From: Parvularculaceae bacterium
Lineage (GTDB): Bacteria; Pseudomonadota; Alphaproteobacteria; Caulobacterales; Parvularculaceae
NCBI GenBank assembly: GCA_013389125.1
Contig: JACADX010000132.1
Location: forward strand, 1 to 6,854
Length of the DNA: 6,854 bases
Direction: 5' to 3'
Shown one piece after another: positions 1-6,078 of the stretch; the stretch's first letter is position 1; each line of letters opens with the position of its first letter. A model generated the notes under the pieces. It did no database searches, was not told the origin of the DNA, and saw nothing but the letters and a program-made list of their open reading frames with translations. The translations under genes were made by a program, and so were the position numbers.

Positions 1-2601
1 GGTCAGGGGCGCAGCTCCTTCCGGCGCGACCTCCGCCGCAACCGCCGCAGGCGCCGCCTCATCTGGAACAAGCTCGGCCGGCGCATCGACGGGCGACGTC
101 GCCGCGTCCGCTGCAGGGGCCGCCGCTGACGGCGCAGCGGCCGGGGGCGCCGCAGGCCGCTTGACCGCGTGCTTGCGGTAACCGAGCGAGCGCAAAATGC
201 CTTCAAAATCCTCGCCCGAACAGCCGACGAGCGACATCATCTGCGACGACGCGATAAAGCCGTCCTTGCCGTCCTTGCCGTTTCGCGCCGTCCTGATCTG
301 CTGCGCGAGGCGCTCGAGCATGTCGATCCTGACGGCGCGGTCGCCGGACGGGCGGTAGCCGAGCGCATAGTAATACGCATGCGGAAGGTCGCGCGTTGCG
401 GGAATGGAGACAAGGCCGGGCTTTGGGAGGTGAAGCTCGTGAGGATCCTTGTCGGCCGAGAGCGCCCACAAGAGCGCCATCAGCCGCGCCGCGGCGGGCT
501 TTAACAGCGACGGCATGTGCAACGTGTATTCGCCGAAGCGAATGCCGAGATTGCGGAGCTTTGCTCGTTCGTCCTGTCCGAGCTGCTTCAACTCCTCGCC
601 GAACTGCGATCGCGACATGGCGCCGAAATTCTCGACGAGGCGATAGGCGATCCCGCGCGCCTGGCCGCCGAGGCCTTCCGCATCGGACGCGTCCGTCGCG
701 CGTTTCAACGCGATGAGTTCGGCGAGCAGGACCTCGATGCGCGCTGCGACGTAGGCCGTCATGCGATCGGCGACGCGTCCGCGGAGATTGGGCGAGATCG
801 CGTCAAGGCCGCGGATGACGACGTCGGGCCGCAGCAACGCCGGACCTTTGCGAAGCGCAGCGACGGGCGATGACCGCCACCAGATGACGCCCTCATCCCG
901 CATCTGCAGCTCGTTCTCGGGCGCGTTTGCGAGCGCGGCGGCTCGCGCCGCCAGAATCGACGCCAGCGCGCGGTCGCCGGCGGCGCGCATTCGCTTCGCG
1001 TCGGCGCCCCTGACGCGCGGATCGACCTGAAACTCAAACCCCAAAAGCCGGCCGACGAACTGGCCTTCCACGATTACTTCTCCGTCATCAGTGACCCCGG
1101 CGAGGATCGGCGCTTCGTCGCGCAATTTCTTCAAGAGCACCGAGGTGCGTCGATCGACAAATCTTTGCGTCAGTTTTTCGTGCAAAGCGTCGGACAGCCT
1201 GTCTTCTATCTCTCGCGTTCTGCCTTGCCAATAGGCCGCGTTTTCAACCCATTGCGATCGGTTCGAAAGATACGTCCAGGTCCGCACATTCGCGATGCGG
1301 GCGGAGATTGCGTCGATCTCGCCCTCGGCGTCGGCGAGGCGCTCGACGCGCGACGCCATGAAGGCGTCGCCGATGCGGCCGTCGGCTTCGAGCTGCTCGT
1401 AAAGTTCGCCGAGGAGGCGGACGTGCTGCTCGAACGAAACCTTCCGAAAATCCGGGACCTGGCAAACCTGCCATAAAAGCGCCGTCGCGGCGGCGCCAAT
1501 TGCGCGGTCGCGAATGTCGACGTCGGCGGCGAGCCTCACCAGGGCTTCTTCATCTTCGTCCGGGCGCGCCCTTATGAGTTCCGGCTTCGGCGAGGCGCGC
1601 TCGAGCGTTTGACGAAGCGTCGCAATCGACGAAAAATCGAGCGCCTCCGACCGCCAGTGCAGCGCCTCGATCGGCTGAAACTGATGGTTCTCGATCGCGG
1701 AGATCGTCGCATCGTCGAAGTCCTCGCAATCCGCCGTGATCCCGAAGGATCCGTCCTTGATGTGCCGCCCCGCGCGGCCTGCGATCTGCGCGAGCTCTTC
1801 AGGCCGCAGATCCCGGAAATTCCGACCGTCAAACTTCCGCGCGGCGGCGAAGGCGACATGGTCGATATCCATGTTGAGCCCCATGCCGATGGCGTCGGTC
1901 GCGACGAGATAATCGACCTCGCCTGACTGATAGAGTTCGGCTTGCGCGTTTCGCGTGCGCGGCGAAAGCGCGCCGAGCACGACCGCGGCGCCGCCGCGCT
2001 GGCGCCGCACAAGCTCGGCGATCGCGTATACGGTGTCCGCCGAGAAGCCGACAATGGCGGTGCGCCTTGGAAGCCGCGTGACTTTCTTCGCGCCTGTAAA
2101 GCTTAGCGACGAGAACCGCTCCTTCGTCTGAAACGAAATATCGGGGAAAAGGCGCCGCAGGATCGGCCGCATCGTCTCCGCGCCGAGAAACATCGTTTCC
2201 TTCGTTCCGCGCGCGTGAAGGACGCGCGAGGTGAAGATGCGGCCGCGCTCGGGATCTGCGGCGAGTTGGACCTCATCGACGGCGAGGAATTCCGCCGGCT
2301 CATCAAGCGGCATCGCCTCGACCGTTGAAACCCAGTACCGAGGCGCGCTTGGGATGATTTTTTCTTCGCCGGTTACGAGCGCGACATCGGCGGCGGCTTT
2401 CTTCTTCAGAAGCCGATCATAGACTTCGCGCGCGAGCAGCCGGAGGGGAAGGCCGATCATCCCCGTCCGGTGTGCGAGCATGCGGTCGATGGCGTGATGG
2501 GTCTTGCCGGTATTGGTCGGCCCCAATAGGCCCACAAGGCTTGCATTCGCCGGCTCGACAGAGAGGCTGATCTCGTGGGGTCTGAGCTTGCGGCGGGACA
2601 T
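1..2601 (-). CDS. Suv3/MgpS-like ATP-dependent RNA helicase (superfamily 2), C-terminus beyond the window
   Basis: Reading the minus strand from ATG 2601 gives 867 codons with no stop, running off the left edge, so the 3' end is missing. Helicase motifs appear in order: Walker A GPTNTGKT (27-34), motif II DEVQ (109-112, the Suv3-type form of DEAD), motif V VATDAIGMGLN (233-243) and motif VI QIAGRAGR (272-279). A long helical middle part follows. From about residue 816 the chain becomes an Ala/Pro-rich, probably disordered tail. Suv3-type enzymes unwind RNA using ATP, usually in RNA turnover; alphaproteobacterial relatives are often labelled MgpS or simply helicase. The exact role here is inferred. 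The start is fixed because an in-frame TAG lies at 2605-2607, two codons upstream. No clear Shine-Dalgarno is visible, so initiation may be weak or leaderless. The gene is divergent from rpmB. Family assignment is firm; cellular role is not. Confidence 0.93.
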   Translation of the reverse strand, partial: MSRRKLRPHEISLSVEPANASLVGLLGPTNTGKTHHAIDRMLAHRTGMIGLPLRLLAREVYDRLLKKKAAADVALVTGEEKIIPSAPRYWVSTVEAMPLDEPAEFLAVDEVQLAADPERGRIFTSRVLHARGTKETMFLGAETMRPILRRLFPDISFQTKERFSSLSFTGAKKVTRLPRRTAIVGFSADTVYAIAELVRRQRGGAAVVLGALSPRTRNAQAELYQSGEVDYLVATDAIGMGLNMDIDHVAFAAARKFDGRNFRDLRPEELAQIAGRAGRHIKDGSFGITADCEDFDDATISAIENHQFQPIEALHWRSEALDFSSIATLRQTLERASPKPELIRARPDEDEEALVRLAADVDIRDRAIGAAATALLWQVCQVPDFRKVSFEQHVRLLGELYEQLEADGRIGDAFMASRVERLADAEGEIDAISARIANVRTWTYLSNRSQWVENAAYWQGRTREIEDRLSDALHEKLTQRFVDRRTSVLLKKLRDEAPILAGVTDDGEVIVEGQFVGRLLGFEFQVDPRVRGADAKRMRAAGDRALASILAARAAALANAPENELQMRDEGVIWWRSSPVAALRKGPALLRPDVVIRGLDAISPNLRGRVADRMTAYVAARIEVLLAELIALKRATDASDAEGLGGQARGIAYRLVENFGAMSRSQFGEELKQLGQDERAKLRNLGIRFGEYTLHMPSLLKPAAARLMALLWALSADKDPHELHLPKPGLVSIPATRDLPHAYYYALGYRPSGDRAVRIDMLERLAQQIRTARNGKDGKDGFIASSQMMSLVGCSGEDFEGILRSLGYRKHAVKRPAAPPAAAPSAAAPAADAATSPVDAPAELVPDEAAPAAVAAEVAPEGAAPLT
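260..280. repeat. 9-bp tandem repeat inside the helicase gene
   Basis: The unit CCGTCCTTG occurs twice in direct tandem and is followed by a further CCG. On the coding (minus) strand it encodes Gly-Lys-Asp twice (GKDGKDG, around residues 774-781). The repeat keeps the frame. It is probably a small slippage expansion in a linker. Confidence 0.7.
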
Positions 2602-2704
2602 GACCTAGAGCGCGGCGCGTGACGGGAGGGCCCCGGCGAGGCCACATTTAGGCGCTTTCGACCGGAATTAAAGCCGTATCTCGCCGACGTCCGCGGCGGC
2701 CGCC

Positions 2705-2733
2705 TTGACACCCAGGCAGCGCTCGACTAGACG
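2705..2733 (+). promoter_or_regulatory. Probable sigma-70-type promoter of rpmB
   Basis: A perfect -35 hexamer TTGACA (2705-2710) is followed after 17 bases by TAGACG (2728-2733), which matches the -10 consensus at three of six positions. The start of rpmB lies about 60 bases further on, so the spacing suits a short leader. The -35 box is convincing; the -10 is weak, as is common in alphaproteobacteria. The rest of the 194-base divergent region (2602-2795) shows no clear promoter for the helicase gene on the other strand. Confidence 0.5.
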
Positions 2734-2795
2734 CGCGGGCTCTTGAAGAACCGCGCCTTTTGAGGCTGCGGGCGTTTCAGCGCAGGGTAAATAGC

Positions 2796-3074
2796 ATGGC
2801 TCGCCGGTGTGAACTGACAGGCGTCGGCCCGATGGTCGGACACAACGTTTCGCACGCCAACAACAAGACGAAGCGGCGTTTCCTGCCGAATCTCTGTGAT
2901 GTTACGCTGCATTCGGACAAGCTTGGCCGGGGCTACAAGATGCGGGTCACTGCGGCGGCGCTCCGTTCGGTCGACCATGTCGGCGGCCTTGACGCGTTCC
3001 TCGCCAAGGCGGACGAGAGCAAGCTCTCGATCGGCGCTAAAAAGATCAAGCGCGACCTCGCGAAGGCGTCGTAG
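2796..3074 (+). CDS. rpmB: 50S ribosomal protein L28
   Basis: This is a complete 92-residue basic protein of the large ribosomal subunit. It starts MARRCELTG and carries the L28 core: GHNVSHANNKTKRRF (15-29) followed by LPNL (30-33). An alphaproteobacterial-type C-terminus follows, with HVGGLDAFL (61-69) and a Lys-rich end. An in-frame TTG at 2760 would add 12 residues, but ATG 2796 fits the family N-terminus and has AGGG at 2784-2787, eight bases upstream. The gene stands alone and divergent from the helicase gene, with its own likely promoter at 2705-2733. L28 is normally essential or nearly so, and nothing here looks damaged. The stop is TAG at 3072-3074. Confidence 0.97.
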   Translation: MARRCELTGVGPMVGHNVSHANNKTKRRFLPNLCDVTLHSDKLGRGYKMRVTAAALRSVDHVGGLDAFLAKADESKLSIGAKKIKRDLAKAS

Positions 3075-3191
3075 AAAAACTCGCCCGGATCACGATTTGC
3101 CGCCTGAACCTCGCTTTGAGGGCAGGCCTCTTCGCGCCTTTTGGGCGGTTTTCGCGGGCGAAAGGACGGCGGTCGCCACCCATCCCACACA

Positions 3192-3213
3192 TTAACCATT
3201 TCCCGCAATTGCG
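3192..3213. promoter_or_regulatory. Possible regulatory site: TTAACCAT next to a 10-bp palindrome
   Basis: The 184-base gap between rpmB and the membrane protein gene contains TTAACCAT (3192-3199), the form of the alphaproteobacterial CtrA half-site as I recall it. Five bases further on is the perfect palindrome CGCAATTGCG (3204-3213). Both lie 45-70 bases upstream of ATG 3259, a suitable place for an operator or promoter element. No second TTAA half-site at CtrA spacing is present, so the assignment is tentative. The remainder of 3075-3258 holds only weak short hairpins, such as CGCC/GGCG at 3135-3147 followed by GTTTT, which might help end rpmB transcription. Confidence 0.25.
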
Positions 3214-3258
3214 AAACGCGAAGACGCGCTCCAAAATCGCGTCCGCAAGGGGTTGAGC

Positions 3259-3960
3259 ATGGAAATCGCGGCGGCGGTCGAAACACGGCGGCCTATCAAG
3301 GAGACGGCGCTTGAAAAGCTGGCGCGGGAGACACGGATTTTCTTCGCCGCGGTCGCGCGCGTCACGCTGCTTTCGGGGCTGCTCATCCCGGTCCTCCTCG
3401 CATCGTTTTTGACGATCGACGTCCGGCTCTATGGGCTTGATCATTTCTTCAGCGAGCCGGTCCTGAAGCCGAGCAAATGGCTTTCCTACGGCTATCTCCT
3501 GATGGCCGCCGGCGCGCCGCTGGTCATTCTGATCGCCCGGCGGTTCGGGGGCGAGGAAGCCTCTCGCGTCGTCACCGCCTCCTGGGCGGCGGCGGCCTTC
3601 GCCGCCTTTGCCGGCGTTTCCTATCTCTCCCCCGAACTTGAGAGCGGGGACCTTCCCGGCGTGCGCTATGCGGTCGCCTTCGTCGCTTCGGCGATCCTTG
3701 CTCAGTTCGGAGCGGCGGCGATCTACGATCTGACGCGCGGCCGCGAGGCGTGGTGGCGCGCGCCGTTCTTCGCAGCGCTCGGCGCCGGCCTCATCCAGTC
3801 GTTCATTTATTTTCCGGTCGCATACTGGACCGCCGTCGCGCCGTGGATGAACTGGATGGTGCAGGACATCGCGCTGAAATCGCTGTTCATCGTGCTCTTC
3901 CTCGGCGTCTATCGTGTGCTGATGAAACGCCTGAAGCCGCGCGGCGGGTTTGGAGGGTAG
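3259..3960 (+). CDS. Six-helix inner-membrane protein, VUT/YhhQ-like (possible queuosine-precursor transporter)
   Basis: This is a 233-residue membrane protein. Hydrophobic segments lie at about 33-53, 76-94, 104-123, 134-156, 168-190 and 204-222, giving six predicted helices after a charged N-terminus, with a basic C-terminal tail (MKRLKPR). The second half has the pattern I associate with the VUT (YhhQ) family: a helix ending AAAIYDL (152-158), a charged loop with WWRAP (165-169), a helix with FIYFPVAYW (182-190), and a last helix leading into a basic end. Characterised VUT members import queuosine precursors such as 7-cyano-7-deazaguanine. The substrate here is unproven and the similarity is from memory. 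ATG 3259 is preferred over TTG 3253 because AAGGGG at 3247-3252 sits six bases before the ATG and overlaps no TTG spacing. The gene converges with mazG, four bases between stops. Confidence 0.85.
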   Translation: MEIAAAVETRRPIKETALEKLARETRIFFAAVARVTLLSGLLIPVLLASFLTIDVRLYGLDHFFSEPVLKPSKWLSYGYLLMAAGAPLVILIARRFGGEEASRVVTASWAAAAFAAFAGVSYLSPELESGDLPGVRYAVAFVASAILAQFGAAAIYDLTRGREAWWRAPFFAALGAGLIQSFIYFPVAYWTAVAPWMNWMVQDIALKSLFIVLFLGVYRVLMKRLKPRGGFGG

Positions 3961-3964
3961 GGGT

Positions 3965-4762
3965 TCACAAGCGGCCTTGCCGCTCGATCGCCTTCGCCTC
4001 GCTCCAGAGCGCTTCCATCTCCTCAAGGCTTGCTTGCCCGAGGCGGCCTTCATCCGAGAGCCGTCGCTCGATATGGCGAAAGCGCCGCGAGAACTTCTCA
4101 TTGGCGCGGCGGAGGGCGGCTTCCGGATCAACATTCAAATGGCGGGACAAGTTGGCGATCACGAATAGCAGGTCGCCGAACTCGTCCTCAATCTTGCTGA
4201 CATCGCCGCTGTCGAGGATCTCGACGAGTTCGCTTGTCTCTTCGGCGATCTTGTCGAGGACGTCGCGCGGCTTCTTCCAGTCAAAGCCGATGCGCGCGGC
4301 GCGTTTCTGGAGCTTCACCGCGCGGGTGAGACCAGGCAAGGCGACCGGCACGTCGTCGAGAAGTCCGGTCTTGCCCAACGCCGCGCGTTCGTCCGCCTTC
4401 TGCGCCTCCCAGCGGCGTGTCTGTTCTTCGGCGTCGCGGGCTCCGGCGTCGCCGAAAACATGCGGGTGGCGCGCCCGCATCTTGTCGGCGATGGCGCGCG
4501 CGACGTCTTCGAACCTGAAGGCGCCTTTTTCCTCCGCCATTCGGGCGTGAAAGACCGTCTGAAAGAGCAGATCTCCGAGTTCGCTCTTGAGTTCATGAAG
4601 ATCGCCGCGCTCGATCGCGTCGGCGACCTCATAGGCCTCTTCAATCGTATACGGAGCGATCGTGCGGAAATTCTGCTCGAGGTCCCAGGGGCATCCGCTG
4701 CCCGGCGTCCGGAGCGCCGCCATCAGGTCAATGAGATCGTCAATCGCCGCCTTCGCCGTCAT
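3965..4762 (-). CDS. mazG: Nucleoside triphosphate pyrophosphohydrolase MazG
   Basis: MazG hydrolyses (deoxy)nucleoside triphosphates to monophosphates plus pyrophosphate, cleaning the cytoplasmic nucleotide pool. The 265-residue product matches the usual length (about 263 in E. coli). Both tandem MazG domains keep their metal-binding acidic motifs. The first has CPWD (24-27), EEAYE (41-45) and ELGD (61-64). The second has EETSE (174-178) and EFGD (194-197). The reading frame is open further upstream to 4828, but ATG 4762 gives the family N-terminus and has GAGG four to eight bases before it. An ATG 17 bases upstream is out of frame. The stop TGA (3965-3967) faces the membrane protein gene four bases away. 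Upstream the gene is divergent from ilvE across 178 bases. The gene looks intact. Confidence 0.95.
   Translation of the reverse strand: MTAKAAIDDLIDLMAALRTPGSGCPWDLEQNFRTIAPYTIEEAYEVADAIERGDLHELKSELGDLLFQTVFHARMAEEKGAFRFEDVARAIADKMRARHPHVFGDAGARDAEEQTRRWEAQKADERAALGKTGLLDDVPVALPGLTRAVKLQKRAARIGFDWKKPRDVLDKIAEETSELVEILDSGDVSKIEDEFGDLLFVIANLSRHLNVDPEAALRRANEKFSRRFRHIERRLSDEGRLGQASLEEMEALWSEAKAIERQGRL
3970..3984. terminator. Short GC-rich hairpin at the convergent gene ends
   Basis: AGCGGC (3970-3975) and GCCGCT (3979-3984) form a perfect 6-bp stem with a three-base loop. It lies ten bases past the stop of the membrane protein gene and inside the last codons of mazG. Neither side is followed by a T-tract, so it is not a classical intrinsic terminator. 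It is offered only because the two convergent genes have no other room for one between them. Confidence 0.2.
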
Positions 4763-4940
4763 CTTGCCTCGGCTCCCATGGCGCTTTCGCGCGCAATTGG
4801 GGTCCGGTATGGCCAAAATCGGCTCCATTCGCCAGCCGTCGGGAGAGAAGCTGCATATTTTCCGGAAGCAGGGCGACGGTCTGGCCCCTTTGGGCGGCCG
4901 GGTCTAAGGAGCGAGACGGCCGATCGCGGAGGAGACGAGG
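4763..4940. other. Divergent intergenic region between mazG and ilvE
   Basis: These 178 bases must hold promoters for both genes, but I find no convincing -35/-10 pair on either strand. An AT-rich patch around GCATATTTT (4852-4860) is the best -10-like candidate for ilvE. A small hairpin GCCC-CTTT-GGGC lies at 4883-4894, without a T-tract. The ilvE ribosome binding site GGAGGAG (4928-4934) stands six bases before its ATG and is strong. Confidence 0.4.
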
Positions 4941-5789
4941 ATGCCGATCAAGGAACAGAAATTCATCTGGTCGAATGGCGAGCTCATTCCTTGGGCCGAC
5001 GCCAAGGTCCATGTGATGACCCACGCGCTCCATTATGCGACCTCGGTGTTTGAGGGCATGCGCGCCTATCAAATTAAGAACGGCCATACGGTCATTTTCC
5101 GCAATTTCGAGCACATCAGGCGGCTTTTCTACTCGGCGCGCGTCTATCGTCTGCCGATCCGGCATTCGATTGAAGAGATCATGCAGGCCTGCCGGGACGT
5201 CGTGCGCGAGAACGGCTTGAAGGCCGCCTATATCCGTCCGCTCGTCTACCTCGGCTATGGCGAAATGGGCATTTCCGCGCCGCATGAAAAGGCCGAGACG
5301 ATGATCGCCGCCTACCCCTGGGGCGCTTATCTCGGCGAGGAGGCGCTGAAGTCCGGCGTCGACGCGTGCATTTCCTCGTGGCGACGCCTTGCGCCGGACA
5401 CGATGCCCGCGGGAGTCAAAGCGTCCGGCAATTACCTTTCAAGCCGCCTGATCGCCCTCGAAGCGCGCGAGCGCGGCTTCGGCGAGGGGATCGGACTTGA
5501 TGCGGCCGGCACGGTCAGCGAAGGCGCCGGCGAAAACCTCTTCGTCGTCATGAACGGCAAGCTTTACACGCCGCCCGGCGCCTCTTCGATCCTTATGGGC
5601 ATCACGCGCGACACGATCATCACGCTCGCAAAATCGCGCGGCTATGAAGTCGTCGAACAGGCGCTGACGCGCGAGTCGCTTTACGCGGCGGACGAGATGT
5701 TCATGGTCGGCACGGCGGTCGAGGTGACGCCGGTCAGGTCCGTCGACCGGCTGCCGATCGGCTCCAATAACCGGCCGATCACGACGTAA
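4941..5789 (+). CDS. ilvE: Branched-chain amino acid aminotransferase, truncated by an in-frame stop
   Basis: IlvE transfers amino groups between glutamate and the keto acids of leucine, isoleucine and valine, using pyridoxal phosphate (fold type IV). Key parts are present: the N-terminal block KVHVMTHALHYATSVFEG (22-39) with RAY (41-43), the arginine-bearing YIRPL (97-101), AYPWGAYLG (124-132), the Schiff-base lysine K160 in VKASGNYLSS, the cofactor-binding SEGAGENLF (193-201), GITRD (220-224) and GTAVEVTPV (257-265). The open frame stops at TAA 5787-5789 after 282 residues, whereas the family runs to about 305. The missing end is still encoded directly behind the stop. The residues before it (GSNNRP, 274-279) also appear to lack the usual glycine before the proline. 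ATG 4941 is well supported by GGAGGAG six bases upstream. The truncated protein may be inactive or unstable; a second ilvE elsewhere cannot be excluded. Confidence 0.93.
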   Translation: MPIKEQKFIWSNGELIPWADAKVHVMTHALHYATSVFEGMRAYQIKNGHTVIFRNFEHIRRLFYSARVYRLPIRHSIEEIMQACRDVVRENGLKAAYIRPLVYLGYGEMGISAPHEKAETMIAAYPWGAYLGEEALKSGVDACISSWRRLAPDTMPAGVKASGNYLSSRLIALEARERGFGEGIGLDAAGTVSEGAGENLFVVMNGKLYTPPGASSILMGITRDTIITLAKSRGYEVVEQALTRESLYAADEMFMVGTAVEVTPVRSVDRLPIGSNNRPITT

Positions 5790-5861
5790 ATTCAGAGCGC
5801 GTTTTTCGGCCTCTTCAACGGCGAAACGCGCGACGAGTGGGGTTGGCTCGATCCGGTCTAG
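5787..5861 (+). pseudogene. ilvE: Stranded C-terminal codons of ilvE behind the premature TAA
   Basis: In the ilvE frame, after TAA 5787-5789, there are 23 sense codons reading IQSAFFGLFNGET then RDEWGWLDPV, ending in TAG at 5859-5861. This matches the well-conserved IlvE C-terminus (recalled E. coli end: IQQAFFGLFTGET, WGWLDQV). The whole frame from 4941 to 5861 would give 306 residues if codon 283 were sense. A single base change from AAA or GAA (Lys or Glu) would create TAA. Because the segment has no further damage, the change is recent, or it is a sequencing error. If the original sequence is correct, ilvE is a nonsense pseudogene. Confidence 0.88.
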
Positions 5862-6005
5862 GCGCAAGGGCGCTGCTGCGGGCCATGCCTTCCTTGCTTT
5901 GGGGACTTTTGATCGGTCTTGGCGTCGCGGCTCTCGCGCGCTGGCGAAGGTTTGATCGCGACAGATCATTCTATCCGACCGTGCTGATCGTCATTGCGAC
6001 TTACT

Positions 6006-6007
6006 TA
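6006..6007. repeat. Target-site duplication TA, left copy
   Basis: TA directly precedes the left end of the IS and TA (6853-6854) directly follows the right end. A 2-bp TA duplication is typical of IS427-group elements. A TTA duplication is excluded because the right flank reads TA immediately after CCC. A 6-bp duplication (TACTTA) cannot be excluded because only two right-flank bases are visible. Confidence 0.6.
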
Positions 6008-6023
6008 GGGTCTGGACCCATAA
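6008..6023 (+). repeat. Left terminal inverted repeat of the IS
   Basis: GGGTCTGGACCCATAA matches the reverse complement of the right end at 13 of 16 positions. Its first 12 bases are a palindrome in themselves (GGGTC-TG-GACCC). Confidence 0.85.
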
Positions 6024-6078
6024 AATGATTTGCGGGTTTTGCGAAGCGTGATTCAACGGCTCCGAGAGGAGAGCGTTG

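Larger units (their letters stand above)
5885..6028 (+). pseudogene. Small membrane protein gene, 5' fragment cut by IS insertion
   Basis: From ATG 5885 the frame reads MPSLLWGLLIGLGVAALARW, then RRFDRDRSFYPTVLIVIATY, up to about residue 41. The IS element then takes over, adds GSGPIK and supplies the stop TGA at 6026-6028. The native part has one complete hydrophobic segment (about 4-19) and the start of a second (about 31-40). The DRDRSFYPTVLIVIA block resembles a conserved motif I recall from small uncharacterised multi-helix membrane proteins of about 140 residues; I do not know the function. The gene lies 23 bases after the ancestral ilvE stop and may have been co-transcribed with it. 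A GTG at 5837 could extend the frame, but it overlaps ilvE codons and adds non-family-like sequence. The rest of the gene should lie beyond 6854. The 47-residue hybrid is unlikely to work. Confidence 0.6.

Noticed and set aside
169..2422. Several plus-strand and off-frame minus-strand open frames of 60-160 codons
   Set aside because: All lie opposite or out of frame with the continuous helicase reading frame, which contains every helicase motif in order; these frames show no domain.
2695..2704. Palindrome GGCGGCCGCC near the rpmB promoter
   Set aside because: It is expected by chance in DNA this GC-rich and has no second copy or conserved context; it is not offered as an operator.
3046..4134. 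362-codon open frame on the minus strand
   Set aside because: It is composed mostly of Arg, Ala, Gly and Asp runs with no domain. It overlaps the convincing membrane protein gene on the opposite strand and the end of mazG in another frame; it is a GC-rich shadow.
4740..5285. 181-codon open frame antisense to ilvE
   Set aside because: It mirrors the strongly recognised ilvE codons on the other strand and has no recognisable motif or ribosome binding site.
5787..5789. Stop-codon reassignment or recoding of TAA
   Set aside because: No other gene in the window uses an in-frame TAA as sense, and no recoding signal is visible. Mutation or sequence error is simpler.
5439..5969. 176-codon minus-strand open frame over the end of ilvE
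   Set aside because: Arg/Ala-rich shadow of ilvE and the membrane protein fragment; no family features.
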